In this document: piece by piece, positions 54,106 to 61,541 of the stretch
Layout: every line of letters starts with the position of its first letter
Position numbering within the stretch: position 1 is the first letter of the stretch
Source: Altererythrobacter sp. ZODW24
Lineage (GTDB): Bacteria > Pseudomonadota > Alphaproteobacteria > Sphingomonadales > Sphingomonadaceae
DNA: 64,000 nt
Direction: 5' to 3'
NCBI RefSeq assembly: GCF_003344885.1
Contig: NZ_CP031155.1
Location: 1,764,001-1,828,000 of the forward strand
Made by a program: the position numbers and the translations under genes
The notes under the pieces: model-generated
What the model saw: the letters and a program-made list of their open reading frames with translations, nothing else
What the model was told of the DNA's origin: nothing
Database searches by the model: none

Positions 54106-54315
54106 AGTGCTTCCCTTCGAACATAATTGTTGAGTTCGATCAGAAGGTACCGAGCTTGAGCCTAGGTATCTGGGAGGGGGTAAGACCCTTGGACCCAAGC
54201 ATCGGTACTATCCGATGCGGTCCGACATCACGCAGCAGAAGAAGGATAACCTTCGAAACTGCCGCGCCAGAGGGGCCCGGTCCCGCAATACATAAATGGT
54301 CGTCAGTCGATTTGG

Positions 54316-54363
54316 TTTCAAGATACTTGAAATTTTTTTCAAATGATATAAATATGATATCAT
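54316..54363. promoter_or_regulatory. AT-rich operator-like repeats upstream of the SPFH gene
   Basis: TTTCAA-GATAC-TTGAAA (54316-54332) is a perfect inverted repeat. Then ATGATAT occurs twice, starting at 54343 and 54354 (11 bases apart, one helix turn), and the second copy is part of the palindrome ATGATATCAT (54354-54363). The block lies 27-74 bases before the ATG of the SPFH gene in an otherwise GC-richer region. It probably holds the promoter and operator of the SPFH-RHH-CPBP unit. The ribbon-helix-helix protein encoded there is a natural candidate to bind it (inferred). Confidence 0.45.
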
Positions 54364-54389
54364 AATTAAATCGAATCGGGAGACGCATT

Positions 54390-55304
54390 ATGGCTAGAGA
54401 GCCAGGTAGAATGAACATTAGCACCGAGAGGCCTGCTAAGGGACAAAACGGATATGTGATGTTGCTCGTATTGCTGGCCGTGGCCGTTATCGGCTTTCTG
54501 ATTGTCAGCAACGGCATACCTGCCGATGGCTCATCAAAAGCCACCAAGATCATGTTTGTGTTGAGCTTGATTGGATCGATCCTAACGCTCCTGCTGGTGT
54601 CAGCCGGCTTCTATATGATCCAACCCAATCAGGCTGCGGTTGTCACTCTGTTTGGCGCTTATGCCGGTACTGACCGGACCGAAGGCCTGCGCTGGGTATG
54701 GCCATGGATGATGCGCAAAAAGGTCTCTGCTCGCGTGAACAACATCATCTCCGAGCGACTGAAAGTGAATGATCTACGCGGTAATCCGATCGAGATCGCA
54801 AGTAACGTCGTATGGCGCGTGGAAGACACCGCGCAAGCGACCTTCGACGTCGATGACTACAAGGAATTCGTGCACGTTCAGATTGAAGCAGCGATCCGCA
54901 CGGTTGGCGCGCGCTATGCTTATGACGACATTGAAGACGATGAAATTACTCTGCGTGCGCACCCTGAAGTGGTGAATAAGGAATTGCGTGAGGAGCTTAA
55001 CGACCGGCTCGATGTCGCCGGAATCGAAGTGGATGAAGTGGGCCTAACGCACCTTGCATATGCCCCTGAAATTGCTGGAGCGATGCTCCGTCGTCAGCAG
55101 GCCGAAGCGGTAATCGCCGCGCGGACCAAGCTCGTGATGGGCGCGGTCAGCATGGTCGAAATGGCGCTGGTGAAACTCGGTGAAGATAAAATCGTCGAGC
55201 TGGATGATGAGCGCAAAGCCGCCATGGTATCCAACCTGATGGTCGTGCTGTGCGGCGATAAGGAAGCGCATCCGGTTGTGAACGCCGGCACGCTGTACCA
55301 ATAA
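54390..55304 (+). CDS. SPFH/band-7 domain membrane protein
   Basis: The 304-residue protein has two membrane segments (about residues 22-46 and 52-74). A band-7/SPFH domain follows: IQPNQAAVVTLFGAYAGTDR, then EGLRWVWPWMMRKKVSARVN and IASNVVWRVEDTAQATFDVD. The end is helical (AGAMLRRQQAEAVIAARTK), as in flotillin and stomatin relatives that form membrane rings around partner enzymes, often proteases. It opens a three-gene unit with an 18-base gap to a ribbon-helix-helix gene and then a CPBP protease gene. Confidence 0.88.
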   Translation: MAREPGRMNISTERPAKGQNGYVMLLVLLAVAVIGFLIVSNGIPADGSSKATKIMFVLSLIGSILTLLLVSAGFYMIQPNQAAVVTLFGAYAGTDRTEGLRWVWPWMMRKKVSARVNNIISERLKVNDLRGNPIEIASNVVWRVEDTAQATFDVDDYKEFVHVQIEAAIRTVGARYAYDDIEDDEITLRAHPEVVNKELREELNDRLDVAGIEVDEVGLTHLAYAPEIAGAMLRRQQAEAVIAARTKLVMGAVSMVEMALVKLGEDKIVELDDERKAAMVSNLMVVLCGDKEAHPVVNAGTLYQ

Positions 55305-55322
55305 TCTTGGACTAGCGCGGCC

Positions 55323-55550
55323 ATGGCCAAACCTCCTTCAGATGCGAAAGGCAAAAAGGCCTTTGCGCTCAGGCTCGATCCGGCAGTTCATGCTGCGATC
55401 GAGCGGCTGGCGGGGGCGGAGCTGCGCTCAGCAAACGCGCAAATCGAAATGTTGCTGCGCGAGGCGCTGGCAAAGCGGGGGATCCGGCCTTCGAAGACCG
55501 ATCTGCCCAAGCGAGGACGGCCGCCCGGCAAGCCACCCAAATCTGAATGA
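55323..55550 (+). CDS. Arc-like ribbon-helix-helix DNA-binding protein
   Basis: The 75-residue protein has KKAFALRLDPAVHAAIERLA followed by LRSANAQIEMLLREALAKRG: a beta strand and two helices with the RHH (Arc/CopG) pattern, where the strand (AFALRLD) enters the DNA major groove. A basic, proline-rich tail (KRGRPPGKPPKSE) follows. It lies between the SPFH gene (18 bases) and the CPBP gene (10 bases). No toxin-like partner is next to it, so a role as regulator of this unit is more likely than an antitoxin. Confidence 0.78.
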   Translation: MAKPPSDAKGKKAFALRLDPAVHAAIERLAGAELRSANAQIEMLLREALAKRGIRPSKTDLPKRGRPPGKPPKSE

Positions 55551-55560
55551 AGGGAATGAC

Positions 55561-56286
55561 ATGACTTTCGCACCAATCGAACGCCGGGGTTGGCCGTTTG
55601 TCATCACTCTCTTGGTTCTTGCGCTGATCGGCGTCGCGTCGCTCGGCGTTATACCGCTCGAAGAAATGCTGCCGGACGGGGTCGAGGTGCTCCGCGCTGT
55701 TCTGCTGATCCAACCTGCGGTTCTTGCCATCGGCGCGACCTTTCTCGGCTGGTGGGCCGCTCCGAAAGTTGGTCTTGATGCGCCGGTCATCGGCGGACTG
55801 ACAGGCGAGGGCGACTGGAAAGCTGCCTTGGCAAAAGCCGCGTTACCTGCTGCGATTGTCGCGGCCATCGTTGCGGCGGTGCTGGTGACCTATGCAAGGG
55901 TAACGGTTGGCGAGTTCCCCGATGATCCAGCTGCGGAAGGTCTGCCATTGGCACCGCGCCTCCTTTATGGCGGTATCAGTGAAGAAGTGATCAGCCGCTG
56001 GGCGATCCTATCGGTAATCATGCTCGGCCTGATCAAGATCAAAGTGTCCACAATGACTTCATTCTGGATCGCCAACTTGCTCGCTGCGTTGCTCTTCGCA
56101 ATCGGCCATTTCGGCGTGTTGTTTGGCGTAGTCGAAAGCCCGTCAGCGTTCCTCATCACGGCAGTCGTGATCGGAAATATGGTGCCCGGATTGCTGTTTG
56201 GCTGGCTGTTTGCCTCACGCGGGCTCGAAGCGGCGATGTTGGCACATGCAGGCGGGCATTTGATTGCTTTCTTCATCCTCGGCTGA
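55561..56286 (+). CDS. CPBP family intramembrane metalloprotease-like protein
   Basis: The 241-residue protein (ATG at 55561, GAAGGGAATGAC just before) has about six or seven membrane segments. CPBP (Abi) motifs are all present: YGGISEEVISRWAIL with Glu141, Glu142 and Arg146 (EExxxR), AIGHFGVLFG with His183 (second motif), and GNMVPGLLFGWLF with Asn206, then AHAGGHLIAF. Such proteins cleave within membranes (Rce1-like). It ends the SPFH-RHH-CPBP unit. The substrate is unknown. Confidence 0.9.
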   Translation: MTFAPIERRGWPFVITLLVLALIGVASLGVIPLEEMLPDGVEVLRAVLLIQPAVLAIGATFLGWWAAPKVGLDAPVIGGLTGEGDWKAALAKAALPAAIVAAIVAAVLVTYARVTVGEFPDDPAAEGLPLAPRLLYGGISEEVISRWAILSVIMLGLIKIKVSTMTSFWIANLLAALLFAIGHFGVLFGVVESPSAFLITAVVIGNMVPGLLFGWLFASRGLEAAMLAHAGGHLIAFFILG

Positions 56287-56326
56287 GCTTAGCGAGCAAT
56301 TAACCCTTTCCCGCTAGGCCGGGCAC

Positions 56327-57325
56327 ATGGAAAACTACGCCCCAAATCCGTCCGCCGTGCCGCAATTTGTGTCGCGCAAGTCCTCACGCTTTCTGATCGC
56401 TGCTGCGGTTGTGGCAGTTGCCGCAATTCCGGCTGGCGCTTTGCTTGCACAGGCTCAAGCGCCTTACACGATTGTCGAGACAGGACAGGGCTTTGGCCGC
56501 CTCCAGCAGGCAGTTGATGCGATTGGCGAGGGTTCAGGCTCCATCGCGATTGCACCGGGCATGCACCGCGAATGTGCGGTCCAGACCGGTGGCAACATTT
56601 CTTATCTCGCGGCACAGCCGGGTCAGACTGTGTTCGACAGCGTAACTTGTGAGGGCAAAGCTGCATTGGTTTTGCGCGGACGCAGCGCCAAAGTTTCCGG
56701 GATTGTTTTCCAGAATATGGCTGTCTCTGATGGCAACGGTGCAGGTATCCGCCTCGAAACCGGCAATCTAACCGTCGCGCAAAGCTGGTTCAAAGATAGC
56801 CAGCAAGGTATCCTGACAGCCGACGATGCGCGATCGGTGATGATCATCGACAAGAGCACATTCACGCGCCTTGGCACTTGTGAATATTCAGGCGGCTGTG
56901 CCCATTCGATCTATGCCGGTGAAATCGGTCAGGTCCGCGTAACCCGCAGCCGTTTCGAAGAAGGCCGGGGCGGACATTATCTCAAGAGCCGTTCGGGCCG
57001 CATTGATGTGGCATCGTCCAGCTTCGACGATACAGGGGGCCGCGAAACCAACTATATGATCGACCTGCCCGATGGCGCAACCGGTCAGATCACCAACAAT
57101 TGGTTCGTTCAGGGCGAGAGCAAGGAAAACTACTCTGCCTTCATCAGTGTCGCTCCCGAAGACCGTGCAAACAGTTCTGACGGTTTGCTGATCGCCGGCA
57201 ATGACGCGCGGATTGCTCCGGGCGTTGATCGCAGCACGATCTTCGTGGCTGACTGGTCGGGTGACCGCCTCGCAGTGGACGACAACCGCCTCGGACGCGG
57301 ACTGTCCCGCTACGAACGCCGGTAA
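56327..57325 (+). CDS. Envelope protein with right-handed beta-helix repeats
   Basis: The 332-residue protein has an N-terminal membrane segment or signal anchor (FLIAAAVVAVAAIPAGALLA, about residues 24-43). From about residue 55 it has beta-helix repeats such as VSGIVFQNMAVSDGNGAGIR and VTRSRFEEGRGGHYLKSRSG. Cysteine pairs (CEYSGGC and others) are present. It looks like the NosD/pectate-lyase-like binding or lyase folds of the periplasm. No active-site residues can be named. It lies 40 bases after the CPBP gene, so it may share its transcript. Confidence 0.75.
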   Translation: MENYAPNPSAVPQFVSRKSSRFLIAAAVVAVAAIPAGALLAQAQAPYTIVETGQGFGRLQQAVDAIGEGSGSIAIAPGMHRECAVQTGGNISYLAAQPGQTVFDSVTCEGKAALVLRGRSAKVSGIVFQNMAVSDGNGAGIRLETGNLTVAQSWFKDSQQGILTADDARSVMIIDKSTFTRLGTCEYSGGCAHSIYAGEIGQVRVTRSRFEEGRGGHYLKSRSGRIDVASSSFDDTGGRETNYMIDLPDGATGQITNNWFVQGESKENYSAFISVAPEDRANSSDGLLIAGNDARIAPGVDRSTIFVADWSGDRLAVDDNRLGRGLSRYERR

Positions 57326-57375
57326 TCTGCGCTGCTGTCTAGTCGCCTTGTGATCGGGGCGCTAAGGCGGCGGAC

Positions 57376-58221
57376 ATGTCGACCAACCCCTTTATCTGGC
57401 TGCAGCATATATTGCCGCAGCATCTGCTTTCGCGCGGCACCGGTTCACTGGCGAGCAGCGAATCCCCGTGGCTCAAAAACCTGCTGATCCGGCGTTTCAT
57501 TGCTGCCTATGATGTGCAGATGGATGAGGCGCTGCGGCCCGCTTCCGAATATCGCTCGTTCAATGACTTTTTCACGCGTGCTCTGAAGCCCGGCGCTCGG
57601 CCTTTGGCGGATGCCAGCACGTCGATCCTCTGCCCTGCTGATGGTGCGGTAAGTCAGCTTGGCAAAATCGAGGATGGCCGGATCGTGCAGGCCAAGGGAC
57701 AAAGCTACACCGCGGCGGAACTGCTCGGCGGGGACGAAGCGCTTGCAGCGAAGTTCGAGGGTGGATCGTTCATCACGATCTACCTTTCGCCGAGCGATTA
57801 TCACCGGGTCCACACGCCGGTCGCAGGAAGCTTGGTCAGGACTGACTACATCCCGGGCGATCTGTTTTCAGTCAACACGGCCACAGCAGCAGACGTGCCG
57901 CGCCTGTTCTCGCGCAACGAACGCCTATCCTCGATTTTCGACACGCCTGTCGGGCAGGTTGCCAATGTCATGGTCGGGGCAATGATCGTCGCGAGTATCG
58001 AAACGGTCTGGAGCGGATTGGTGCAGCCGCACGGCAAGCGGGTCATAAATTCGCGGTTCAAGCGGGGCGAGCATGACTTTGCCGCTGGCGACGAGATGGG
58101 CCGCTTCCTGCTGGGCTCCACTGCCATTCTGCTGTTCGAACCCGGCAAGGTGCAATGGCGCGAAGACCTCAAACCGCTCGATACAGTCCGGATGGGCGAG
58201 TCCATCGCTCGCAAGACCTAG
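57376..58221 (+). CDS. psd: Phosphatidylserine decarboxylase
   Basis: The 281-residue protein has the autocleavage motif in RFLLGSTAILLF (Gly247-Ser248), where Ser becomes the pyruvoyl group. LPQHLLSRGTGSLASSESPW opens the protein and the His-containing YLSPSDYHRVHTPVAG lies about residue 138. It makes phosphatidylethanolamine from phosphatidylserine at the inner membrane. pssA is not next to it. It is convergent with the GNAT gene, overlapping by four bases. Confidence 0.95.
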   Translation: MSTNPFIWLQHILPQHLLSRGTGSLASSESPWLKNLLIRRFIAAYDVQMDEALRPASEYRSFNDFFTRALKPGARPLADASTSILCPADGAVSQLGKIEDGRIVQAKGQSYTAAELLGGDEALAAKFEGGSFITIYLSPSDYHRVHTPVAGSLVRTDYIPGDLFSVNTATAADVPRLFSRNERLSSIFDTPVGQVANVMVGAMIVASIETVWSGLVQPHGKRVINSRFKRGEHDFAAGDEMGRFLLGSTAILLFEPGKVQWREDLKPLDTVRMGESIARKT

Positions 58222-58718
58222 CCGAAAGCGGGCGGGTAGCTCACGACACCTGCTGGGGCATCGCCTTCCAGAACCAATCGCTGGAAATATTGCGGCGGCG
58301 GGCCGGGATATTCGAGCTGCGGATCATGCTCGAAACCGAAACGTCCATAATAGTCAGGATTACCCAGCAGAACGATGCCCTTCGCGCCGCGATGCCGTAA
58401 ATCAGCGATACCATGTCCGATCAGCGCGCTGCCGATGCCGGTCAGCTGTAACTCGGGTGCGACCGAAACCGGTCCGAGGTCGTACCAGTCCTGCGCGCCA
58501 TCCGAGATCGCAACGCGCGAAAACGCGATGTGGCCGACTATTCTTTCCGCATCCAGCGCGACCAGCGAGAGCGCTAGATCACCGGCTTCACGCAAGGCGT
58601 CAACCAGATCCTGCTCGTCGCCTTCGCTAAACGGCATCGGTGCAAATGCGACCTTGGTTAGTTCGTAAATCGCTGGCTCGTCGCCTGCTTGCTCTGGTCT
58701 GATGGTAACTGCTGTCAT
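58218..58718 (-). CDS. GNAT family N-acetyltransferase
   Basis: The 166-residue protein has the acetyl-CoA-binding motif A in GPVSVAPELQLTGIGSALIG (QxxGxG/A, about residues 75-94) and begins with TIRPEQAGDEPAIYELTK, the usual first strand and helix. VLLGNPDYYGRFGFEHD follows (about residue 118), as in YhbS-like acetyltransferases. The acceptor is unknown. Its ATG overlaps the ribA stop by four bases, so they are probably co-translated. Confidence 0.86.
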   Translation of the reverse strand: MTAVTIRPEQAGDEPAIYELTKVAFAPMPFSEGDEQDLVDALREAGDLALSLVALDAERIVGHIAFSRVAISDGAQDWYDLGPVSVAPELQLTGIGSALIGHGIADLRHRGAKGIVLLGNPDYYGRFGFEHDPQLEYPGPPPQYFQRLVLEGDAPAGVVSYPPAFG

Positions 58719-59752
58719 TTCAGCAAATGCCCCGAACGATCACGTTTGGTGGCGAGGTAACGCGCGTTGTGCGGGTTGGCGGGCAGCTCATGCGCGACAC
58801 GTTCAGTGATTGTCACACCTGCTCCTTCCAATGCTGCAACCTTGCGCGGATTGTTGGTCATGAGCCGGACTTCTCGTACACCGAGCAGCTCCAGCATACG
58901 GGCGGCGGTACCGAAATCGCGTGCCTCATCCGGTAGGCCAAGCCGCTGGTTCGCATCGACCGTGTCAAAACCCTGATCCTGCAATTTGTATGCGCGCATT
59001 TTGTTGACCAGGCCGATGCCGCGCCCCTCTTGCCGCATATACAAGAGCACACCCCAACTGCCCTCCGCCGCTTCATCAGCCATGGCCGCCAGTGCGGCAT
59101 CGAGTTGCGGCCCGCAATCGCATTTCAGGCTGCCGAGAATATCACCGGTGAGGCATTCGGAATGCAGCCGGACGAGCGGGGTCTTGTCCGAATTCTGTTC
59201 GCCGATGATCAGCGCGACGTGTTCGCGGGTGTCATCAGCGCTGCGGAACGCGACGATTTGTGCGTCGTCACTGGCAGCGACCGGGAGTGCGGCGCGCGTT
59301 GCAATGGTCAGATGGCTGGTGTCGGCCCATTCTGCCAAGTCGGATGTAGCGACCGGCTGTGCTTCGCCTGCATCCATCGGATTGACCATGAAGGCAGGCA
59401 GAATTCCAGCCAGCCGCGCCAGCTCCAGCGCCGCCTCGGCATGGGTCTGCCAATCAATCGCTTCGGCCAGAAACGGGCCTTTCATCGGCGCATGCAAATC
59501 GAGCGCGGGATCGGCAATCGGACCCGATGACGCCAGCGTGAAGGGTTCAGCACCCTTGATCAGAACAGGTGAATGGGGCGCAGCAGCTTCTCGCTGGTTA
59601 GCGAGCTTCAGGGTAATGGCGCGGGCGCATGAGATCAGCAGGTCGCGCGATGTGGCACCGCTCGCAATGCCCGTTTCCACTGGCAGCAGAACAGGCCCGC
59701 CGTCCATCGCAATCGGCCAGCCATGGCGCAGTGCGTCAATGGCCTGCGCCAC
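58715..59752 (-). CDS. ribA: GTP cyclohydrolase II, with degenerate N-terminal domain
   Basis: The GTP cyclohydrolase II half carries the zinc cysteines in SECLTGDILGSLKCDCGPQL, then MRQEGRGIGLVNKMRAYKLQ and TNNPRKVAALEGAGVTI, all typical of RibA. It makes the first riboflavin precursor from GTP. About 150 residues in front match the position of a DHBP synthase (RibB) domain but lack its acidic active-site motif, as in many alphaproteobacteria. The GTG at 59752 gives 345 residues. No good ribosome site is seen, and the frame is open upstream to 59896, inside xth; the start is uncertain. Confidence 0.85.
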   Translation of the reverse strand: MAQAIDALRHGWPIAMDGGPVLLPVETGIASGATSRDLLISCARAITLKLANQREAAAPHSPVLIKGAEPFTLASSGPIADPALDLHAPMKGPFLAEAIDWQTHAEAALELARLAGILPAFMVNPMDAGEAQPVATSDLAEWADTSHLTIATRAALPVAASDDAQIVAFRSADDTREHVALIIGEQNSDKTPLVRLHSECLTGDILGSLKCDCGPQLDAALAAMADEAAEGSWGVLLYMRQEGRGIGLVNKMRAYKLQDQGFDTVDANQRLGLPDEARDFGTAARMLELLGVREVRLMTNNPRKVAALEGAGVTITERVAHELPANPHNARYLATKRDRSGHLLK

Positions 59753-59781
59753 TCGGCGGGAAGGAGAGGGCGTGTCCGAAC

Positions 59782-60576
59782 TCAGAGATCGAACTCCGTG
59801 ATCAGCGGTACATGGTCGGAAGGCTTTTCCCAGTCGCGGCAATCTTCCAGCACGCGGTGGCCGGTGGATTTTGCAGCCAGATCGGGGCTGGCCCACATAT
59901 GGTCGAGCCGCCGCCCGCGATCATTCACGCGCCAATCTTTCGAACGGTAGGACCACCAGCTGAAATAGCGCTCCGGATCGCGGATATGCTCGCGGCCGAT
60001 GTCGACGAAGCCGTGCGCATCCTTGAATTTCTGCAAGACCTCGACCTCGAGCGGGGTATGGCTGACGACTTTTAGAAGCTGTTTATGGCCCCACACGTCG
60101 CTGGGTAGAGGCGCGATGTTAAAGTCGCCAACGATCAGCGTAGGCGCGTCGATCTTGCCTGCCCAATCTGTCATCCGCGCGAGGAAATCGAGCTTCTGGC
60201 CAAACTTCACATTCTCGTTCCGGTCGGGAATATCACCGCCCGCCGGGACGTAAACATTCTCGATCACAGTGCCTTTGCCCTGCTCGGTGAGTTCGACGCC
60301 CACGTGCCGCGCCTCGCCATTATCCTGCCAGTCGTGCCGTGAATATTCCTTCAGCGGAATACGGCTGACCGTGGCGACGCCGTAATAGCCCTTCTGCCCG
60401 TGCACCGCATGGTGAGTATAGCCGAGCGCATTGAAGGCCTCGAACGGGAAGGTTTCTTCGACCGTTTTAATTTCCTGCAGGCACAACACATCGGGTGCTT
60501 CCTCAGTGAGAAAGCGTTCGACGATGGGCATACGCAGGCGGACGGAATTTATATTCCAGGATGCAACAGAGATCAT
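59782..60576 (-). CDS. xth: Exodeoxyribonuclease III
   Basis: The 264-residue protein has the endonuclease/exonuclease/phosphatase family residues: SVASWNINSVRLRM, DVLCLQEIKTVEETFPFEAF (catalytic Glu), VYVPAGGDIPDRNENVKFG, TLIVGDFNIAPLPSDVW (Asp and Asn) and a C-terminal PSDHVPLITEF (catalytic Asp-His). It cuts at abasic sites and removes 3' blocks in base excision repair. It lies 29 bases upstream of the ribA GTG. Confidence 0.95.
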   Translation of the reverse strand: MISVASWNINSVRLRMPIVERFLTEEAPDVLCLQEIKTVEETFPFEAFNALGYTHHAVHGQKGYYGVATVSRIPLKEYSRHDWQDNGEARHVGVELTEQGKGTVIENVYVPAGGDIPDRNENVKFGQKLDFLARMTDWAGKIDAPTLIVGDFNIAPLPSDVWGHKQLLKVVSHTPLEVEVLQKFKDAHGFVDIGREHIRDPERYFSWWSYRSKDWRVNDRGRRLDHMWASPDLAAKSTGHRVLEDCRDWEKPSDHVPLITEFDL

Positions 60577-60620
60577 GGAGAGGGAGATAGGGCGCAGGTG
60601 GGGCTGAGTCTATTTTCTCC

Positions 60621-60650
60621 AACAAAAAACACCCCGGAATCATCCGGGGC
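60621..60650 (-). terminator. Intrinsic terminator after ctrA
   Basis: CCCCGGA and TCCGGGG form a seven-base stem with an ATCA loop (60632-60649). On the minus strand GTGTTTTTTGTTGG follows. It lies about 40 bases downstream of the ctrA stop. Confidence 0.78.
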
Positions 60651-60689
60651 GTTCATTGTTTTGAAGACTAAGACTTCAGGAAAAATCTG

Positions 60690-61385
60690 TTAGGCAGCTT
60701 CTTGCTGCTCGTCCGGATCGCGAAGCACGTAGCCGCGGCCCCAGACTGTTTCGATGTAGTTTTCGCCGTCACATGCGTGGCTGAGCTTCTTGCGCAGCTT
60801 GCAGATGAAGACGTCGATGATTTTGAGTTCGGGTTCGTCCATGCCGCCATAAAGGTGGTTTAGGAACATTTCCTTCGTCAGCGTGGTGCCTTTGCGCAAG
60901 CTAAGCAGCTCGAGCATGGCATATTCCTTGCCGGTCAGGTGAACGCGGGCGCTGTCGACTTCGACTGTTTTGGCGTCGAGGTTTACGGCGAGTTTGCCTG
61001 TGCGGATGATCGACTGGCTGTGGCCCTTCGAACGGCGCACAACAGCGTGAATGCGGGCAACCAGCTCTTCGCGATGGAATGGCTTGGTCACATAATCATC
61101 AGCGCCGAAACCGAAGCTGCGGATCTTGCTGTCCATTTCGGCAATGCCGGAAAGGATAAGAACGGGCGTCTGCACCTTGGCGACACGAAGTTTCTTGAGC
61201 ACGTCATAGCCGTGCATGTCAGGCAAGTTCAGGTCGAGCAGAATGATGTCGTAATCATACAGCTTGCCGAGGTCCAAACCCTCTTCACCCAAATCGGTGG
61301 AATAGACATTAAAGCCTTCCGTTGTGAGCATCAGTTCGATGGCTTTCGACGTCGTTGGTTCGTCTTCAATCAGCAAAACACGCAT
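60690..61385 (-). CDS. ctrA: CtrA-type cell cycle response regulator
   Basis: The ATG at 61385 gives 231 residues. The receiver domain has the acidic pair in [14 protein letters not shown], the phospho-acceptor Asp51 in [17 protein letters not shown] and the switch Lys in DDYVTKPFH. The OmpR-like DNA-binding domain is very close to Ctr[55 protein letters not shown]. It ends in Ala-Ala, as does Caulobacter CtrA, which ClpXP degrades through this end. Upstream TTAACC half-sites suggest autoregulation. Confidence 0.95.
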   Translation of the reverse strand: MRVLLIEDEPTTSKAIELMLTTEGFNVYSTDLGEEGLDLGKLYDYDIILLDLNLPDMHGYDVLKKLRVAKVQTPVLILSGIAEMDSKIRSFGFGADDYVTKPFHREELVARIHAVVRRSKGHSQSIIRTGKLAVNLDAKTVEVDSARVHLTGKEYAMLELLSLRKGTTLTKEMFLNHLYGGMDEPELKIIDVFICKLRKKLSHACDGENYIETVWGRGYVLRDPDEQQEAA

Positions 61386-61418
61386 GGGAAATTCCCCCTT
61401 CACCCTAAAAATCTGTAA

Positions 61419-61443
61419 CCGGTAGCCCCTGGCCGGTAACCCC
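61419..61443. repeat. Tandem repeat in the ctrA 5' region
   Basis: CCGGTAGCCCC (61419-61429) and CCGGTAACCCC (61433-61443) are two copies, one mismatch apart, with a 14-base period. They lie 34-58 bases before the ctrA ATG, between promoter and start, and may be part of the untranslated leader. Confidence 0.4.
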
Positions 61444-61464
61444 TTCGTAAGAGGTATTGACCTG

Positions 61465-61505
61465 TATTAACCACACAACTTCTGAACAGAAAAGGTTAAT
61501 TTAAC
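61465..61505. promoter_or_regulatory. Candidate CtrA half-sites upstream of ctrA
   Basis: ATTAACC (plus strand, near 61467-61473) and the palindrome GTTAATTTAAC (61495-61505), which on the minus strand reads ...TTAACC, lie 80-120 bases before the ctrA ATG. The CtrA consensus is TTAA-N7-TTAA(C) or half-site TTAACC(AT), so autoregulation is plausible. The spacing does not fit a full consensus site. Confidence 0.35.
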
Positions 61506-61541
61506 GTAAACCTAGGGAATCCGGCGAGTCGCGGGGTGTGT

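Noticed and set aside
55323-55550. Reading the RHH gene as half of a toxin-antitoxin pair
   Set aside because: Neither neighbour looks like a toxin; the SPFH protein and CPBP protease are large membrane proteins. A regulator role fits better.
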